Assembly: GCA_900469445.1 (NCBI GenBank)
Contig: UBXM01000001.1
Coordinates: 619,724-683,723 of the forward strand
Direction of reading: 5' to 3'
DNA: 64,000 bases
DNA from: Hyphomicrobiales bacterium
Lineage (GTDB): Bacteria; Pseudomonadota; Alphaproteobacteria; Rhizobiales; Rhizobiaceae
Below the pieces are notes generated by a model that was given only the letters and a program-made list of their open reading frames with translations, did no database searches and was not told the DNA's origin. A program made the position numbers and the translations under genes. Numbering within the stretch: position 1 is the first letter of the stretch; every line of letters starts with the position of its first letter. Shown here in pieces: positions 27,599 through 36,560 of the stretch.

Positions 27599-28480
27599 GT
27601 GGAGAATACGCAATCGATCGCAAAGGCGGCCGCATGGATGATGGCATCAATCGCCCTCTTCCTGCTCATGGCGGTGTCCGGACGCGAGGTTACACGCGAA
27701 ATCGATGTTTTCCAGGCAATGGAAATGCGCTCGGTCATCGCCTTCTTCATGCTCCTCCCCTTCGTCTTTCGCGAAGGCGGCTTCAAGGCAATGCGCACCG
27801 GCATCCTGCCGAGCCATATCGCCCGTAACGTCGCCCATTATGTCGGCCAGTTCACCTGGCTGATGGGCATCACCATGATCCCGTTGGCCCAGGTCATCGC
27901 CATCGAGTTCACCGCGCCGATCTGGGCCGCTCTCATGGCGGCAACCTTCCTTGGCGAACGCCTGACCTGGCGCAAATGCGTGGCAATCGGCTTCGGCCTT
28001 GTCGGCGTATTGTTGATCATCAAGCCGGGCGCTGTACCGCTTGATCCCGGCCACATGGTCGTGCTTGGCGCAGCCTTCTTCTTCGCCGTGTCCTTCATCG
28101 CAACGAAATTCCTGACCCGCACGGACAGCGCCACGAAGATCATCTTCTGGATGCTGATCATCCAGTCGATCATCGGCCTCATCCCGGCGCTGCGCGCCTG
28201 GACCTGGCCGTCCGCCGGCGTCTGGCCGTGGATTTTCGTCATCGCCTTCACCGGCACATTCGCGCATTTCTGCATCGCCAAGGCGCTGTCTTATGCCGAT
28301 GCGACGGTGGCAATGCCGATGGATTATCTGCGCGTACCGCTGTCTGCCTTGATCGGCTATTTCATGTATTCCGAAGGCGTCGATACGCTGATGGCCGTCG
28401 GCGCGGCCTTGATCGTGGCCGGCAACCTCTTCAACCTGCGCAGACCGAATGCAAGCCGCATCCCGCAGACGCCGAATTGA
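27599..28480 (+). CDS. DMT-superfamily (EamA) transporter
   Basis: 293 residues from GTG 27599, chosen because GAGGAGAG lies 5-6 nt upstream; an ATG at 27584 sits inside that ribosome binding site. It has ten membrane helices as two EamA repeats, with the family features EFTAPIWAALMAATFLGERL at the end of repeat 1 and YLRVPLSALIGYFMYSEG in repeat 2. Predicted exporter or permease of small metabolites such as amino acids or nucleosides. Substrate unknown. It converges with the DUF1003 gene, only a few nt apart. Confidence 0.85.
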   Translation: MENTQSIAKAAAWMMASIALFLLMAVSGREVTREIDVFQAMEMRSVIAFFMLLPFVFREGGFKAMRTGILPSHIARNVAHYVGQFTWLMGITMIPLAQVIAIEFTAPIWAALMAATFLGERLTWRKCVAIGFGLVGVLLIIKPGAVPLDPGHMVVLGAAFFFAVSFIATKFLTRTDSATKIIFWMLIIQSIIGLIPALRAWTWPSAGVWPWIFVIAFTGTFAHFCIAKALSYADATVAMPMDYLRVPLSALIGYFMYSEGVDTLMAVGAALIVAGNLFNLRRPNASRIPQTPN

Positions 28481-28483
28481 TCT

Positions 28484-29218
28484 TCACCCCCGCCTCGGAT
28501 CATCCCGCTTTTCCAGAAGCTCGATCTGGATTTGCTGAAGCTCGGCAAGCCGTTCCCATTGCCGGGCCATCTGGTGATCGATCTTCTCGTGCAATTGCCG
28601 GATTTCCAGTTCGGCGCGCAGGTTGATCATGTAGTCGTTCTCGGCCCGCAGACGGTCCTTCTCCTCCTGCCGCTTCTGGCTCATCATGATGACGGGAGCC
28701 TGCAGGGCCGCAAGGCATGAGAGAACGAGGTTGAGGAGAATGAACGGATAGGGATCGAAAGGCTGGGCAAAAATGCCGACGACATTGATGCCCATCCAGA
28801 TCACAAGCACGGCGAGGAAGGACAGGATAAAAGTCCAGGAACCGCCGAAGGACGCCACCTTGTCGGCAACACGTTCACCGAAGCTCGACTTCCTCTCCGC
28901 CGCATCGGCAGACCCCGATTGCACCGTCAGCGTGCCTTTTTCAAAGCTGTCGAGAACCTTCTGGTCGAGATCGGAAAGCTCACCCCTCTCCTCTTCCAGA
29001 AGCTGCTCGACATAACGGCGCCGGAAACGCGCGACGTCCTCATCGCAGATCAGGCTGGTCGGCGCGCAGTCTTTCACCTCCGCCGCGATCATCTCGTAGA
29101 GATGCGGCCTGAGGCTCCCGGCCTTGTGCAGCTTCGACAGCGGAAATGTCCGGCCACAGACAACGCATTGCCCTGTTCTGGACTGGCCGTTTCGGCTGAG
29201 CGAGGAATGATTGTTCAT
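28484..29218 (-). CDS. DUF1003 membrane protein
   Basis: 244 residues. The N-terminal part has a CVVCG pair (residues 18 and 21) and a later cysteine (LICDED), possibly a metal site. Two membrane helices follow (about residues 128-148 and 158-178), bearing the DUF1003 core FGGSWTFILSF and ALQAPVIMMSQ-RQEEKDR; a coiled-coil tail ends in LAELQQIQIELLEKR. Function unknown. Its start overlaps the stop of the upstream ABC gene by 4 nt, so the two are co-translated. Confidence 0.85.
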   Translation of the reverse strand: MNNHSSLSRNGQSRTGQCVVCGRTFPLSKLHKAGSLRPHLYEMIAAEVKDCAPTSLICDEDVARFRRRYVEQLLEEERGELSDLDQKVLDSFEKGTLTVQSGSADAAERKSSFGERVADKVASFGGSWTFILSFLAVLVIWMGINVVGIFAQPFDPYPFILLNLVLSCLAALQAPVIMMSQKRQEEKDRLRAENDYMINLRAELEIRQLHEKIDHQMARQWERLAELQQIQIELLEKRDDPRRG

Positions 29219-31020
29219 GTCTTTTCGCCGTCGCTTTCAGCACCATCCCGGCCATTCCCGTTGGTCCCGTTCGGGTGAAGTGGCGCCACATGGTAGATCT
29301 TCGGCTTGAACCGGTTGGCAAAATCCTCCGAGCGGCCGACATAGATGAGCGTCGTTCCTTCAAGTTCTTCAAGCACCCCGATCAGCAATACGCGCACTTC
29401 CGGCTCAAGCCCTTCCAGCACATCGTCCATCACAAGCCAGTCCGGTTTTCTCAAGACAGCATTGGCCACCTGCAGCGCCGCCTCTTCCTCCTTGTCCAGA
29501 ACGCGGTCCCAACGCTCCACCTGGTCCAGCCGATCGACATAGCGATCAAGCCCCACCTGCAGCAGGGCGGCCTTCAGCCCCTCGTCCGTCACATCGGGGA
29601 TACCGGAAGGATAGGTCATGACATCGCGCAGCTTGGCGGTCGGAAGATACCCTTCCTGCGGCATCATGATCATCCTGTCCGCCTGCGGCAGCCGGATTTC
29701 CCCCTTGCCCCAGGGCCAGATGCCGGAAAGCGCCTGGAAAAACAGATGGCGATCCGTGCCCGGATCGCCATTGACCATCACCTTTTCGCCAGGTTCGACG
29801 GTAAAGCCGTCCTCCTTCAGCTTGATGCCGTGACCTTCAGCCCCCCTGTCCGGCTCGCCATAGACCTCGACGGCATTGATCGACACTCCGTCTTTTTCCG
29901 CCCCATGCTGATAGCTGATGACCTCGCCTTCCTTTGCCGGTGTATCGGCCATCAGCAATGCATTGCGAAAGAAGGAAACACGCGCGAGCGTCGCCCGCCA
30001 GTCGGCGATGACGCTGAAATTGGTCACGTACCAGCGCAGCGCGGTATTGACCTGATTGAACGCCCCGACAGCCATCATCAGCCCGCCGAAGGTCAGCTCG
30101 CCGGAAAAATACATCGGCGAGGCGATGATGATCGGCGCCACCAGCGCCAGCCAGCCGAAGCCGGACGAAACCCAGGTGAGATTGGTGAGCGCCCAGGCGA
30201 GCTTGCGCAGCATGCCGAGCACGCCGCCGATTGCATCCTGCACCCGCGCAAGTTCGCTCGGCTCGCCGCGTGCAAGCGTGATCGGTTTCAGGTTCTCGTT
30301 GGCGCGCACCAGCGCGGAGCGAAGATCCGCCTCGCGCGCGTAACGGTCGGCATTGAGCCGCGCCAGCATGCTGCCCACGACATTGCTGAGCACCGAACCG
30401 GTCAGCGCATAAAGAATGGTCGCCCACAGCATGTAGCCGGGAATGACGACATGATGGCCGGCGATATTGAAGCCGAAATCGGTCGAGATCGCCCACAGCA
30501 CGCCGATGAAACTGCCGAGCAGAATGGTCGAATTGACGAGGCCGATGGCAAGCGCCGTCGTGTTTTCCGCCAGGATGCGGGTATCCTCATGCAGCCGCTG
30601 GTCTGGATTGTTGGCGATCGAACCCGCGCCGGCAAGTTTCAGCGCCCGGCCCGGCGTCAGCCAGACATTGGCGAGATCGCGCGCCAGTCCCTCGCGCATC
30701 TTCAGCGCGGTGGTCTGGTTGAGCCATGTCTGGATGACATTGAGCAAGGTCAGCGAAAGCGCAATGATGCCGAACACACCGAGCTGCCGCAGGAACTCCG
30801 CCATGTCGCGCCGTTCCAGCGCATCGTAAAAAGGCCCGTTCCACTCGTTCAGCCGGTAAGTTGCATAGGTCGTGGCGATGATGATGACGAGAAGTGCAAT
30901 CGCCAGTATCACCAGATGACGGCGTACCGGAGACGCCCAGAAGGCCCCCATCATCATGCGAAGCTGGCCGGAAAGTGGGAGCTCGTAAGGCTCGGGCGGT
31001 GCTGCGGACGTTGGTGACAT
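29215..31020 (-). CDS. ABC_membrane_2 (SbmA/BacA/YddA-type) exporter with degenerate ATPase domain
   Basis: 601 residues. Residues ~30-330 are six membrane helices of the SbmA/BacA-like membrane domain (MREGLARDL and NPDQRLHEDTR are family markers). Residues ~380-580 align with a nucleotide-binding domain, but its motifs are altered: the Walker A region reads GDPGTDRH instead of GxxGxGK(S/T), the signature LSGGEQQR is replaced by LDKEEEAA, Walker B is VMDD, and the switch His region reads VGRSED. The Q-loop (MMPQEGYLP) is kept. It therefore looks like a pseudo-ATPase. Proton-driven SbmA/BacA lacks this domain altogether, so a non-ATP-driven transport mode is possible. It forms an operon with the DUF1003 gene. 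Confidence 0.85.
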   Translation of the reverse strand: MSPTSAAPPEPYELPLSGQLRMMMGAFWASPVRRHLVILAIALLVIIIATTYATYRLNEWNGPFYDALERRDMAEFLRQLGVFGIIALSLTLLNVIQTWLNQTTALKMREGLARDLANVWLTPGRALKLAGAGSIANNPDQRLHEDTRILAENTTALAIGLVNSTILLGSFIGVLWAISTDFGFNIAGHHVVIPGYMLWATILYALTGSVLSNVVGSMLARLNADRYAREADLRSALVRANENLKPITLARGEPSELARVQDAIGGVLGMLRKLAWALTNLTWVSSGFGWLALVAPIIIASPMYFSGELTFGGLMMAVGAFNQVNTALRWYVTNFSVIADWRATLARVSFFRNALLMADTPAKEGEVISYQHGAEKDGVSINAVEVYGEPDRGAEGHGIKLKEDGFTVEPGEKVMVNGDPGTDRHLFFQALSGIWPWGKGEIRLPQADRMIMMPQEGYLPTAKLRDVMTYPSGIPDVTDEGLKAALLQVGLDRYVDRLDQVERWDRVLDKEEEAALQVANAVLRKPDWLVMDDVLEGLEPEVRVLLIGVLEELEGTTLIYVGRSEDFANRFKPKIYHVAPLHPNGTNGNGRDGAESDGEKT

Positions 31021-31320
31021 CTGCGAATCGCTCCTCTCGCAATGCCAGATCTATCTCCTTGCAGAGATACCATGCGACAACGGCTTGTACAGGCAGAGCG
31101 ACTTCACCTTCGATGTCCGGCTGTCATCGCCGAATATCGGGATCCACCGAATTTTACCGTGTGCCAAGCGCCGCTCTCTCTCCGTTCAGCCCCTTGCAAA
31201 CGACAGCCCCTCCTTGCTTTCTTACCCCGCATTGCACAAACTCGTCTGCAATGACGATGCGGCGACCCGCTCGACGAGGTCGAAAACAGGCATCCGGCGG
31301 GAACGCCCAAATGAGGGCAC
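31021..31320. other. Intergenic region, no supported gene
   Basis: 300 nt between the divergent ABC exporter and the DUF2126 remnant. Short frames are open on both strands, but none has a ribosome binding site or a recognisable family motif. Confidence 0.45.
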
Positions 31321-31581
31321 TTGAAGGGACAGCATGTCGATCAGGGCAAGCATCGATCACCTCAGCCATTGCCAATACGGCCGGACCATGTTGCGCATCC
31401 GGGCGGCCGCAATTATGAGACCTTTCCGGTGAACGGCAACGAGGCGCAGGCACGGCGTCTGGCGCGGTTCGAGCCCTGGGGTCACACGGCAGGATTTTAC
31501 CCCCTTTTGCCCGAGACCCTTTCGCCCGAATTTCCCCTGACGCTCGATCTCCCCGGCCGCAAGGAGTATGACGCGAATTGA
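31321..31581 (+). pseudogene. C-terminal remnant of a DUF2126 (transglutaminase-associated) gene
   Basis: The frame encodes [16 protein letters not shown], then [18 protein letters not shown] and [10 protein letters not shown], which I recognise as the last ~60 residues of the ~1,100-residue DUF2126 proteins. Those proteins are normally encoded immediately upstream of the circularly permuted ATP-grasp/alpha-E genes, as here. An in-frame TGA at 31312 and the absence of any related sequence further upstream show that the rest has been deleted. The end overlaps the start of the next gene by 4 nt, so the ancestral translational coupling is retained. A short translated peptide from TTG 31321 is possible but not supported. 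Confidence 0.7.
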
Positions 31582-33998
31582 CGACCGGCACGGCGAGCGA
31601 ACGACGCATGGATGAGGAGATCGGCAACGATCCGATCCTCGGTTATGCCGCGCTTCCCGGCGTGGCCGACGAGATGCTCGATGCCAATGGCGAGATCAAG
31701 CCGGTCTGGCAGAAGCTTATCGCCCATCTGAGCCATCTGTCGGAAGGCGATCTCTACGAACGTTTTGCCCGCGCCGACCGTTATCTGCGCGATGCCGGCG
31801 TCTTCTACCGCACCTATGGTGGCCCCAGCCCCGGCGGCACCGGCGAACGCAACTGGCCGCTCTCGCATATCCCGGTCCTGATCCAGGAAGATGAGTGGCG
31901 CAACATCTCGCGCGGCCTGCAGCAGCGCGCCGATCTGCTCGAGGCGATGATTGCCGACATTTACGGTGAAAACCGGCTGGTGCAGGAAGGCTTCCTGCCG
32001 CCGCAGCTTATCGCCGCCAACCCGGAATTTCTCCGTCCGATGGTGGGGGTGAAGCCCGTCGGCGGCCATTATCTGCATTTCTGCTCCTTCGAGATCGGCC
32101 GCGGCCCGGATGGCAACTGGTGGGTTCTGGCCGACCGCACCCAGGCCCCGTCGGGTGCCGGCTTTGCACTGGAAAACCGCGTCGCCACCACCCGTGCCTT
32201 TTCCGACATCTACGGCGAAACCCACGTCCACCGGCTCGCCTCCTTCTTCGGCGCCTTCCGCGATGCGCTGCAATCGCGCAAGCAATACCCGGATGACCGC
32301 ATCGCCGTCCTCTCCCCCGGCCCGGCCAACGAGACCTATTTCGAACACGCCTATATCGCCCGTTATCTCGGTTTCATGCTGCTCGAAGGCGAAGACCTGA
32401 CCGTCGTCAACAACCGCGTCATGGTGCGCACCGTCGCCGGTCTGAAGCCGATCGGCGTGCTCTGGCGCCGCCTCGATGCCTCCTATGCCGACCCGCTGGA
32501 ACTCGACCAGAATTCGCATATCGGCACGCCCGGCATGGTGCAGGCGCTGCGTTCCGGCTCGCTGACCTTGGTCAACGCGCTCGGCTCCGGCATTCTCGAA
32601 ACCCGCGCGCTTCTCGCCTTCGCCCCCACAATCTGCCGCCGCCTGCTCGGCGTAGATCCGCTCCTGCCGTCGATCGCGACATGGTGGTGCGGTCAGCCGT
32701 CCGAGCGCGAGCATGTGGCAAAGAATATCGAGCGCATGGTCATCGGCCCGGCCTATTCCCGCCTGCCCTTCTTCGACGACAACAGCCAGTCCGTGCTCGG
32801 TTCGTCGCTCACCGAAACGGCGAAGGAAACGGTCGGCGACTGGCTGGCAAATGAAGGCGCAAAACTTGTCGGCCAGGAAGTCGTGACGCTCTCGACGACG
32901 CCGACCTGGATCGACGGCAAGCTGATCCCGCGACCGATGTCGCTGCGCGTCTTTGCCGCCCGCACCGAAAACGGCTGGCAGATCATGCCCGGCGGTTTTG
33001 CCCGCATCGGCACCGGCGACGACGTGGCGGCAATCGCCATGCAGTCCGGCGGTGCGGCAGCCGACGTGTGGATCGTCTCCGACAAGCCGGTATCGAAATC
33101 GACCCTGCTGCCGCCGGAAGAGAGTTTTACCCGCAACATGCCGGGTTCGCTGCCGAGCCGCGCTGCGGACAATCTCTACTGGCTTGGCCGCTATATCGAA
33201 CGGGCCGAAGGCGCATTGCGCATCCTGCGCTCCTGGCATCTGCGTTACGCGGAATCCGCCGATCCCGATGCACCTCTCCTTGCCGATGTGGCGCGCTACC
33301 TGACGTCGATCAACATGGACATGGGCAAAGCCGTGCCCGAGCCGCTGCTCGCCAACATCAACAGCGCCATCTATTCCGCCAGCAACATCCGCGACCGTTT
33401 TTCACCCGATGGCTGGCTGGCGCTGACCGACCTTGCCAAGACCGCCAAGCGTTTTCACGAAGCCGCCCAGCCGGGTGATGACGCAGCCCACGCAGCAACC
33501 ATACTTCTGCGCAAGCTCGCGGGTTTTGCCGGTCTCGTGCATGAAAACATGTACCGCTTCACCGGCTGGCGTTTTCTCTCCATCGGTCGCCATCTGGAGC
33601 GCGGCCTGCACATGACACGCATACTCGCTCACCTGTCCGGCCCCGATGCGCCCGATGGCTCGCTCGACATGCTGCTGGAGATCGGCGACAGCGTCATGAC
33701 CCATCGCCGCCGCTACAACGTCAACACGGCACGGCTGACGGTCAACGATCTTCTGGCGCTAGATCCGCTCAACCCGCGCTCGATCCTGTTCCAGCTGAAC
33801 GAAATCCGCACCGAGGTGGAAAAACTGCCCAACGCCTACGACAACGGCCAGATGTCGCCCTTCTATCGCGAGGCGATGCGGCTGCATTCCGGGCTGGCGG
33901 TGATGACGCCGGAAACGATGAGCGAAGACGTCTATCGCAGGCTGGAGAAGGATCTGGAAAACCTGTCCGACCTTCTCGGCCGAACCTATTTCAGCTGA
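31578..33998 (+). CDS. Circularly permuted ATP-grasp / alpha-E fusion protein
   Basis: 806 residues. Residues ~20-490 match the circularly permuted ATP-grasp family (DUF404/DUF407, PF14403), with [30 protein letters not shown] and the [16 protein letters not shown] region. Residues ~510-800 are the helical alpha-E domain (PF04168) starting [20 protein letters not shown]. The two halves are often separate adjacent genes; here they are fused. Such clusters with transglutaminases are predicted to make or cleave an unknown peptide-like amide compound. TTG at 31578 overlaps the upstream remnant's TGA, with AAGGAG 11 nt upstream; ATG 31608 is the alternative start. Confidence 0.87.
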   Translation: MTTGTASERRMDEEIGNDPILGYAALPGVADEMLDANGEIKPVWQKLIAHLSHLSEGDLYERFARADRYLRDAGVFYRTYGGPSPGGTGERNWPLSHIPVLIQEDEWRNISRGLQQRADLLEAMIADIYGENRLVQEGFLPPQLIAANPEFLRPMVGVKPVGGHYLHFCSFEIGRGPDGNWWVLADRTQAPSGAGFALENRVATTRAFSDIYGETHVHRLASFFGAFRDALQSRKQYPDDRIAVLSPGPANETYFEHAYIARYLGFMLLEGEDLTVVNNRVMVRTVAGLKPIGVLWRRLDASYADPLELDQNSHIGTPGMVQALRSGSLTLVNALGSGILETRALLAFAPTICRRLLGVDPLLPSIATWWCGQPSEREHVAKNIERMVIGPAYSRLPFFDDNSQSVLGSSLTETAKETVGDWLANEGAKLVGQEVVTLSTTPTWIDGKLIPRPMSLRVFAARTENGWQIMPGGFARIGTGDDVAAIAMQSGGAAADVWIVSDKPVSKSTLLPPEESFTRNMPGSLPSRAADNLYWLGRYIERAEGALRILRSWHLRYAESADPDAPLLADVARYLTSINMDMGKAVPEPLLANINSAIYSASNIRDRFSPDGWLALTDLAKTAKRFHEAAQPGDDAAHAATILLRKLAGFAGLVHENMYRFTGWRFLSIGRHLERGLHMTRILAHLSGPDAPDGSLDMLLEIGDSVMTHRRRYNVNTARLTVNDLLALDPLNPRSILFQLNEIRTEVEKLPNAYDNGQMSPFYREAMRLHSGLAVMTPETMSEDVYRRLEKDLENLSDLLGRTYFS

Positions 33999-34020
33999 CG
34001 TCAGGGAGAGGAAAGACGAC

Positions 34021-34899
34021 ATGCTCTACGACCTCTCTCTCCATATGGGTTACGCCTATGATGTGCCGGCTTCGGGTGCCCGCCATGTCATCCGGCTCCT
34101 GCCGCTCTCGCTGCCCGATCGCCAGCGGCTGATCGCAGGCTCGGTCACCGTCTCTCCGGCAACCGACGAGAACGTGACCTTCATCGATTTCTTCGGCCAG
34201 CAGGCGACATCGGTTCTGGTCCGCGCTCCCCATGACCGGCTCGACATCCGCATGCAGGCCCGCGTCATGGTGGAAGCGCCGACAATGACGGCCGACCTGT
34301 CGCCGACGCTCGATCTACTCCGCAGAAAGCTGGCCGACGTCTGGTCGATCGGTCCGTCGTCACCGCACCATTTTACCGGTGCCAGCCCCAGACTGCCGGA
34401 TGAGCCGGCGATTGCCGCTTACGCACGCGAAGCCATCAAGCCCGGCCAGACGGTGCGCGAGATCGCCACCGCCCTCTGCAACCGCATCCACAAGGATTTC
34501 CAATACGACGGCGAGGCGACCACGGTCGACACCACACCGAAGGAAGCCTTCACCCTGAAACGCGGCGTATGCCAGGATTTTTCCCACGTGATGATCGTGG
34601 CCTTGAGGAGCCTCGGCATCCCGGCGGGTTATGTCTCGGGTTTCCTGCGCACCATCCCGCCGCCGGGCAAGGAACGGCTGGAAGGCGCCGACGCCATGCA
34701 TGCCTGGGTGCGTGTCTGGTGCGGTGATGCACTGGGTTATGTCGAACTCGACCCGACCAACGACATCCCGGCCGGCAGCGACCATATCGTCGTCGGTTAC
34801 GGACGCGATTATTCCGACGTGGCGCCGGTGATCGGCGTGCTCAAAGGTTACGGAAATCAAAAGGCCGATCAGGCTGTTGACGTGATTCCGGTCAAGTAG
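34021..34899 (+). CDS. Transglutaminase-like cysteine peptidase family protein
   Basis: 292 residues. The N-terminal ~110 residues are the beta-rich domain (Bact_transglu_N) that accompanies this family. The catalytic triad is visible: C184 in RGVCQDF, H227 in AMHAW and D244 in LDPTND. It lies 22 nt after the ATP-grasp/alpha-E gene, with an AGGAAAG ribosome binding site, and is surely its operon partner. Reaction presumably amide hydrolysis or exchange on the product of the ATP-grasp protein. Cytoplasmic, as no signal peptide is present. Confidence 0.9.
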   Translation: MLYDLSLHMGYAYDVPASGARHVIRLLPLSLPDRQRLIAGSVTVSPATDENVTFIDFFGQQATSVLVRAPHDRLDIRMQARVMVEAPTMTADLSPTLDLLRRKLADVWSIGPSSPHHFTGASPRLPDEPAIAAYAREAIKPGQTVREIATALCNRIHKDFQYDGEATTVDTTPKEAFTLKRGVCQDFSHVMIVALRSLGIPAGYVSGFLRTIPPPGKERLEGADAMHAWVRVWCGDALGYVELDPTNDIPAGSDHIVVGYGRDYSDVAPVIGVLKGYGNQKADQAVDVIPVK

Positions 34900-35032
34900 A
34901 CCCGTTTTGACGCTGATTTTGGCAGGTCGCTAAAATGCGAGCCTTTTCCTTAAATCATCATACGGAGCTTTTGCGCCAATAGTCCATCAGGGCGACCGAA
35001 AGTTCCGGTCGCGATCAGGGGCGGCGGCGACT

Positions 35033-36352
35033 ATGGCCATTTTAAAGCGTTTTGCAGACGACCGAAGCGGCAATTTCGGGATCATGACGGCGATCATGCT
35101 GCCGGTCTTGCTCGGAGTGGCGGGAATGGCACTCGACGTAACAAGCGCCATGGAGCGCAGGAGCCGCATTCAGGCCTTGGCAGATTCCGCCGCGCTCGCA
35201 GCCGCAACCGCTATGGCCAACAGCGAAAGCAGTATGACCAATGCCGAGGCCGAGGCTCTGGCCAAATCATATTTCATCGGACAGACCCTCCAGAGCGACG
35301 AGGCCGGTGGAGCGACCAAGGAAGAACTCGCCAAGAAAAAGCTTGCGCTCGCAAGCGGCATGACCGTCACGGCGACCACCACATCCAAGTCGAAAACAGC
35401 GGACAGTTATGAAGTTCGTATGACCGCCAACGTAGACATCGCGCTCAACGGCATGACCAGTCTTTTGGGAATGAACTCGATGAAAGTCTCGGTCGACAGC
35501 TACGCCCGGAGCGGTCGAGAGGGAAATGCCCTGTCTATGTATCTTGTGCTCGATGAATCCGGGTCGATGGCTTACGATACAACGACGGTAAACTCGGCTC
35601 AACCAACCAAACAGGTTCGGAAAAGCCGAAATGTCCAGAAGAGTAGGCAGGAGACATATAACTGCGGCAGCGGCTGGCGCCCTCAGACTTGCACGCGAAC
35701 TGTCTATTATACGGAAACCGAGTACTACTACGAAACCCAGACAAACTACATCACCAAGATGGCTTCGCTTAAGGCCGCCGCCGCGACCATGTTCAGTGAG
35801 CTGCAGAAGGCAGATCCGACGAGCGAACTGACCCGCCTCGGCGCCGACAGCTACACTCATAAGACGATGAGTCCCGAAGCAATGGCCTGGGGCACGAGCA
35901 AAGTAGCCGATTATGTCAAGAAGCTGCCTGAGCCGCCTGCGGGCGGCACCGATGCCAGCGGCGCTCTGGCCAATGCTTTAAACGCCTTGAAGGTCTCGAA
36001 CGAAGCGGAGAAATCAGCGCATGGCGAAAAGGACAACACGTCATTTACCCGTGTCATCGTGCTGATGACCGACGGTGAAATGACCGGCAACAGCAACCAA
36101 TTTAACCCGTCGATCGACAAGGACGTGCGGAAGCTCTGCGAGCAAGCAAAAGCAGATAAAGATAAGAATGGCGAAGGTATCGAGATTTATACGATCGCCT
36201 TCATGGCGCCCGAAAACGGCAAGAATTTGCTAGGCGCCTGCGCCACCAGTGAAGACTACTATTACGAGCCGACCGACATGACATCGCTGGTGCAGACTTT
36301 CGGCGACATCGCCCGCAAGGCCGCCAGTACCGGCACTCGCCTGACCCACTGA
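35033..36352 (+). CDS. TadG-like protein with von Willebrand factor A domain
   Basis: 439 residues. The N-terminus (FADDRSGNFGIMTAIMLPVL, then ERRSRIQALADSAALAAATA) is the TadE/TadG-type N-terminal membrane anchor that stays in the inner membrane. From residue ~168 a VWA domain begins with a complete MIDAS motif D174-x-S176-x-S178 (LDESGSMA) and VIVLMTDGEMT later. Residues ~190-245 form a loop with two cysteines (C211, C220) and a tyrosine-rich stretch just after them. No other tad/cpa pilus gene is in the window, so it is an orphan; it may act in surface attachment. A terminator follows. Confidence 0.85.
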   Translation: MAILKRFADDRSGNFGIMTAIMLPVLLGVAGMALDVTSAMERRSRIQALADSAALAAATAMANSESSMTNAEAEALAKSYFIGQTLQSDEAGGATKEELAKKKLALASGMTVTATTTSKSKTADSYEVRMTANVDIALNGMTSLLGMNSMKVSVDSYARSGREGNALSMYLVLDESGSMAYDTTTVNSAQPTKQVRKSRNVQKSRQETYNCGSGWRPQTCTRTVYYTETEYYYETQTNYITKMASLKAAAATMFSELQKADPTSELTRLGADSYTHKTMSPEAMAWGTSKVADYVKKLPEPPAGGTDASGALANALNALKVSNEAEKSAHGEKDNTSFTRVIVLMTDGEMTGNSNQFNPSIDKDVRKLCEQAKADKDKNGEGIEIYTIAFMAPENGKNLLGACATSEDYYYEPTDMTSLVQTFGDIARKAASTGTRLTH

Positions 36353-36371
36353 TCTGCATAGCATTTCCGCC

Positions 36372-36396
36372 AAAGCCCCGCCCATCGCGGGGCTTT
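36372..36396 (+). terminator. Rho-independent terminator after the TadG-like gene
   Basis: Stem AAAGCCCCG / CGGGGCTTT, loop CCCATCG, followed by a T. It separates this gene from the glycogen operon. Confidence 0.8.
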
Positions 36397-36560
36397 TCGC
36401 GTTTAGAGCGGAACGCCGCCACTTATCCTGCGGCGACCATCTTCAATTCCGCCGTTGCAAGCCATTCACATCGGTGCATAACTATCCCGGTAACATTCTG
36501 CCATATCGACTGAATCGGACATTCCTCCACCCCGCTCAACCGAGAACAATTGGCGACTAT

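Noticed and set aside
31497-33239. A 580-codon minus-strand frame and similar long antisense frames over the pgm (43879-45696) and ABC exporter (29275-31017) genes
   Set aside because: Each mirrors a well-identified gene on the opposite strand and has no homology that I can recognise.
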